This document shows positions 61,150 to 64,000 of a stretch of 64,000 nt of DNA, in pieces. The notes under the pieces are model-generated. The model saw nothing but the letters and a program-made list of their open reading frames with translations, searched no databases and was not told the origin of the DNA. A program made the translations under genes and the position numbers. This DNA comes from Anaerolineae bacterium (lineage in GTDB: Bacteria; Chloroflexota; Anaerolineae; 4572-78; J111): positions 68,029 through 132,028 of the forward strand of contig JAJVIM010000012.1 of NCBI GenBank assembly GCA_022071955.1, given 5' to 3'. Numbering within the stretch: position 1 is the first letter of the stretch; the number at the start of each line of letters is the position of its first letter.

Positions 61150-63627
61150 TCATCGGTGAGTCAAATTCAGGTAGTGATCAATTGTTTGCAGTAATCGGGT
61201 TGGGCTGATCGGCTTGCTCATGTGCTCGTTAGCCCCGGCAGCCAGCGACCGTTCCCGGTCGCCGGGCATGGCCAGCGCAGTTAAAGCAATGATGGGAATT
61301 TTGGCCAGCGTGGGGCTGGTACGAATTGTGCGGGTGGCCTCCAGCCCGTCCATACCGGGCATTTGAATATCCATCAGAATAATATCTGGGATTTGCTCTC
61401 GCGCGCGTTGCACGGCCTCTTTGCCGTTGCGAGCAATCACAACCTGATGCCCCTGTGCCTGTAGAAAATCCAGAAGCATATGGATGTTTTCTTCATTATC
61501 ATCTGCCAGCAAAATCAGCGCCGGCCCGGATTGCGATTTTTGGCTGTCGCTGCCGGCAGCCATCACCAGCGCCCGTTCAGCGGGCGCGGCAGAATCGGGG
61601 GGCAGGCCGGGCCGCACATAAGGCAGCGACACCGTAAACCGGCTGCCCTGGCCCACCGTGCTGTCCAAAGACACACTCCCGCCGTGGAGTTCGGTCATCC
61701 GTGATACCAGCGACAGCCCCAGGCCGGTGCCGGCGTACTGCCGCGACAGGCTGCTATCTAACTGCACAAACGGTTGAAACAGCTTGCGCATATCGTCCTG
61801 TGCAATGCCAATCCCGGTATCCCACACACAAAAATGAACGGTTTCCTGCCGGTCATCGTCGCTCACTTCAATGCCAATTTTGCCTCCTTCCCGCGTAAAT
61901 TTGATGGCGTTGCTCAGCAGGTTGACCAAAATTTGTTTGAGCCGGCGTTCGTCGGCGTCCAGCACGGTTTTTGAATTATGAAACCGGGTTGACACCTGTA
62001 TCCGTTTTTTATGGGCCAGTTGTTTTACCAGCCGCAAACTGGCCATGCATACCGCCTCAATCACCACCGGCTGGATTTCCAGTTCAACCTTGCCTGCCTC
62101 AATTTTTGACAGGTCCAAAATATCGTTGATCAGGTCCAGCAGATGCCGCCCGCTCTCTTCGATATTGCTGGCGTATTTTTTCTGTTTCTCGTTGACTGCC
62201 CCAAAAACCTCTGTTTTTAAAATTTCAGATGAGCCGATAATTGTGTTGAGCGGGGTGCGCAGCTCGTGGCTCATGCCGGCCAAAAATTCATCTTTCAGGC
62301 GCGAAGCCCGGGCCAGTTCGGCGTTGGCTTTGCTCAGCTCGGCGGTGCGCTCCTGCACCCGCTGAGCCAGCATGGCCCGTTCCTGTTGCAGCGCCGATTC
62401 CGCCCGCTGCCGTTCTTCAATTTCGTGCTGCGCCTGCTCAAATAACTGGGCATTTTCAATGGCGCTGGCAGCCTGGTTGGCCAGCAGCCGGGTCATAGAA
62501 ATTTCCTGGTAGGTAAATTCCCGCTCTGTCCGGCTGTCTTCCAGTTTTACCAGCCCCAGCACTCGCCGCTGAAAAACCATTGGCAGCATCAGCAGCGTTT
62601 TGATCCCGACCTGCCGCATGTAAGCCAGTTCAAACGGATCAACCCCAAACCGGCTAATGGTCATCTGCTCCGGAATTTGCTCCTCCAGCACCGATCGGGT
62701 GAGCGGATAGCCGGCCAAATCAAGCCGCTCTGGCACGAGCAGGGGCCGCCACCAGCCTTCGGGGCCAAACTGGGCAATTTTGGTGATGTGATCTTCGGTT
62801 TCCTGCCATTCAAAAATCACGCATCGTTCCACGCCAACCAGCCGGGTCATTTCCTGAGCCACGGTATCCAGCACATACCGCAGGTCAAGCCGGGAAGTAA
62901 TGGCCGCCCCCGCCGATTGCAAAATGGTCAGTTCGCGGTTGCGCTGGGCAATTTCCGCCTCGGCAATTTTTCTTTCGCTGATGTCGTGAATGAGTAACTG
63001 GGCAAACGGTGTGTTGTCGAGTTGCAACGGAATACCCACCAATTCGACATAAATTTCAACCTGGTTGGCTCCCACCAACTTCTGTTCAATCGGAGCGGGG
63101 TTGTTCCCCGCCCAAATCTTGCTCAGCCAGCGGGTAACGGCGGCCTGTTGTTCGCCGGGAAAAAACCCGGTAATTGATATATCGGCAAGCTGCTCGGCAG
63201 AGTTTATGCCCAACAACGTAATTCCGGCCGGGTTGACAAAATTAATATTGGCCATTCTGTCAACCAGCGCAATACCATCCGGCGACAACGCCACCAACTG
63301 CCGGTACAAAGTCTCGCTCTGGGTGAAGGTTGCTGTGGCGAGTTGCCGGCTCGCGGGCGGGGGAGCAAATTCAGCGGGGGGCGGACCAGGCGGGGGTTGT
63401 TGGCTGCCGGCCAATGGCTTGGCGGGTGACGGCAAAATCCGCAGCGCGCGCCAGGCAAAGAGTTCGCCGGTGGCTAACAGAGCAGCTCCTAAAATCAGCC
63501 AGCCGGTCGCTGTGAGGCGTGCTCCAAAAATTGCACTCACGGCGGCAAACAGCAGCAGCGCCAACATCGGAAAGGCTACGCCCAGCCAAACCAACAGACG
63601 TTTTTGGAAACCACCCATATTTTTCAA
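61150..63627 (-). CDS. Hybrid histidine kinase: 2 TM, PAS, GAF, HisKA, HATPase, REC
   Basis: 825 residues from a TTG at 63627, supported by GAGGA 7 nt upstream; an ATG three codons on (63618) is 16 nt from it. Two TM (about 10-60) with almost no external loop, a PAS (105-225), GAF (240-405), coiled coil, HisKA with phospho-His in AGMSHELRTPLNTI (about 460), HATPase (NLLSNAIKFTR, GTGLGLSLV) and a C-terminal receiver (about 690-815, LMDIQMPGMDG). It lacks an HPt domain, so phosphate must leave through another protein. Heads the three-gene phosphorelay operon. Confidence 0.92.
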   Translation of the reverse strand: MKNMGGFQKRLLVWLGVAFPMLALLLFAAVSAIFGARLTATGWLILGAALLATGELFAWRALRILPSPAKPLAGSQQPPPGPPPAEFAPPPASRQLATATFTQSETLYRQLVALSPDGIALVDRMANINFVNPAGITLLGINSAEQLADISITGFFPGEQQAAVTRWLSKIWAGNNPAPIEQKLVGANQVEIYVELVGIPLQLDNTPFAQLLIHDISERKIAEAEIAQRNRELTILQSAGAAITSRLDLRYVLDTVAQEMTRLVGVERCVIFEWQETEDHITKIAQFGPEGWWRPLLVPERLDLAGYPLTRSVLEEQIPEQMTISRFGVDPFELAYMRQVGIKTLLMLPMVFQRRVLGLVKLEDSRTEREFTYQEISMTRLLANQAASAIENAQLFEQAQHEIEERQRAESALQQERAMLAQRVQERTAELSKANAELARASRLKDEFLAGMSHELRTPLNTIIGSSEILKTEVFGAVNEKQKKYASNIEESGRHLLDLINDILDLSKIEAGKVELEIQPVVIEAVCMASLRLVKQLAHKKRIQVSTRFHNSKTVLDADERRLKQILVNLLSNAIKFTREGGKIGIEVSDDDRQETVHFCVWDTGIGIAQDDMRKLFQPFVQLDSSLSRQYAGTGLGLSLVSRMTELHGGSVSLDSTVGQGSRFTVSLPYVRPGLPPDSAAPAERALVMAAGSDSQKSQSGPALILLADDNEENIHMLLDFLQAQGHQVVIARNGKEAVQRAREQIPDIILMDIQMPGMDGLEATRTIRTSPTLAKIPIIALTALAMPGDRERSLAAGANEHMSKPISPTRLLQTIDHYLNLTHR

Positions 63628-63833
63628 ACTGCAATCCTCAATCCTGGCCTCTGTCTCTCGGTCAATATATTCAAGTGTATAGACACATGGTAAATCAAAT
63701 CTACCCGATTACCAAATGATACATAGCTGCCTCAAAACAAAATCAGCCCTCTACCAACCGGCCGCCGGGTTTAATTTCTTATTCCCCCGGCCAATGGTAC
63801 AATACCTTCATCACAAACGGACAACCCAAACCC

Positions 63834-63882
63834 GAATTACGAATTACGAATTACGAATTACGAATTACGAATTACGAATTAC
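63834..63882. repeat. Seven perfect tandem copies of GAATTAC
   Basis: A clean 7 x 7-bp array, about 30 bp before the HAD gene. A TACAAT at 63798-63803 lies upstream, so the array is probably within the 5' leader of that gene. The rest of the 63628-63911 gap shows no gene. Confidence 0.95.
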
Positions 63883-63911
63883 GGATGGCGAATAAATAAA
63901 TCTGCAAAACT

Positions 63912-64000
63912 ATGAACAAACTCCCCTTTGACGCGATTATTTTTGACCACGACGGCACGCTCATCGATACCGAAACGCCGGATTTTGAAGCCTGCCAGAT
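63912..64000 (+). CDS. Partial HAD-superfamily hydrolase
   Basis: The first 29 codons, open to the right edge. It starts MNKLPFDAIIFDHDGTLIDT, which contains the HAD motif I DxDGT (nucleophile Asp 12) and a subfamily-I phosphatase or phosphoglucomutase-like continuation (DTETPDFEACQ). Probably a phosphoglycolate phosphatase or beta-phosphoglucomutase relative; too short to decide. No clear ribosome-binding site. Confidence 0.8.
   Translation, partial: MNKLPFDAIIFDHDGTLIDTETPDFEACQ

Overview
The window looks like a chromosomal stretch from a Chloroflexota bacterium, probably of the Anaerolineae/Caldilineae type. This is inferred from the gene families and was not tested by search. The signs are many NarL-type two-component pairs with HisKA_3 kinases, lipoprotein-type binding proteins (monoderm-like secretion), DUF58-transglutaminase and CHAD proteins, a giant DUF11/DNRLRE/Calx-beta surface protein, and intergenic DNA full of heptanucleotide repeats and hairpin elements. 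No rRNA, tRNA, phage, transposase or CRISPR array was seen.

Layout. 1-3.2 kb: the edge of a Cys-rich membrane protein, then a NarL-type response regulator and its kinase. 3.4-7.0 kb: DUF58 and transglutaminase membrane proteins. 7.4-10.5 kb: a Pmp3-like peptide and a Zn/Mn ABC importer. 10.6-16.4 kb: M28 peptidase and FAD oxidoreductase, divergent from etfB, etfA and a second FAD oxidoreductase. 16.4-23.5 kb: REC-PAS-kinase, amidase, DHH phosphoesterase, FmdB zinc ribbon and an orphan PEP/pyruvate-binding protein. 23.6-26.9 kb: lone winged helix, RluE-like pseudouridine synthase, cupin, Memo-like protein and CBS protein. 27.0-31.8 kb: a branched-chain amino-acid ABC operon. 32.4-39.9 kb: two divergent two-component systems, one carrying a solute-binding lipoprotein between regulator and kinase. 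40-46.2 kb: a 42-residue membrane peptide, a DUF2207 protein, an MFS transporter behind a phased palindrome array, and a ParA plus CYTH/CHAD pair. 46.3-64 kb: uridine kinase, the 3,336-residue surface protein, a Cache-class III cyclase, a three-gene phosphorelay and the start of a HAD hydrolase.

How the genes work together. Much of the window is sensing: eleven proteins carry receiver and/or kinase domains. Catabolism is organised around electron-transfer flavoprotein fed by two FAD amine/amino-acid-type oxidases, alongside peptidase, amidase and amino-acid uptake. The least explained items are (i) four 17-bp palindromes at exact 22-bp spacing between the DUF2207 and MFS genes, (ii) a translationally coupled ParA/CHAD pair that might position polyphosphate granules, (iii) an SBP-RR-HK trio without ABC partners, and (iv) a family of intergenic elements that keep hairpin geometry (18-19 bp perfect stem, 3-nt loop, then a CCCCTCCCC/GGGGAGGGG hairpin) while the stem sequence differs completely. 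Three genes also appear to be transcribed from promoters whose -10 box lies 6-8 nt before the start codon, implying leaderless mRNAs.
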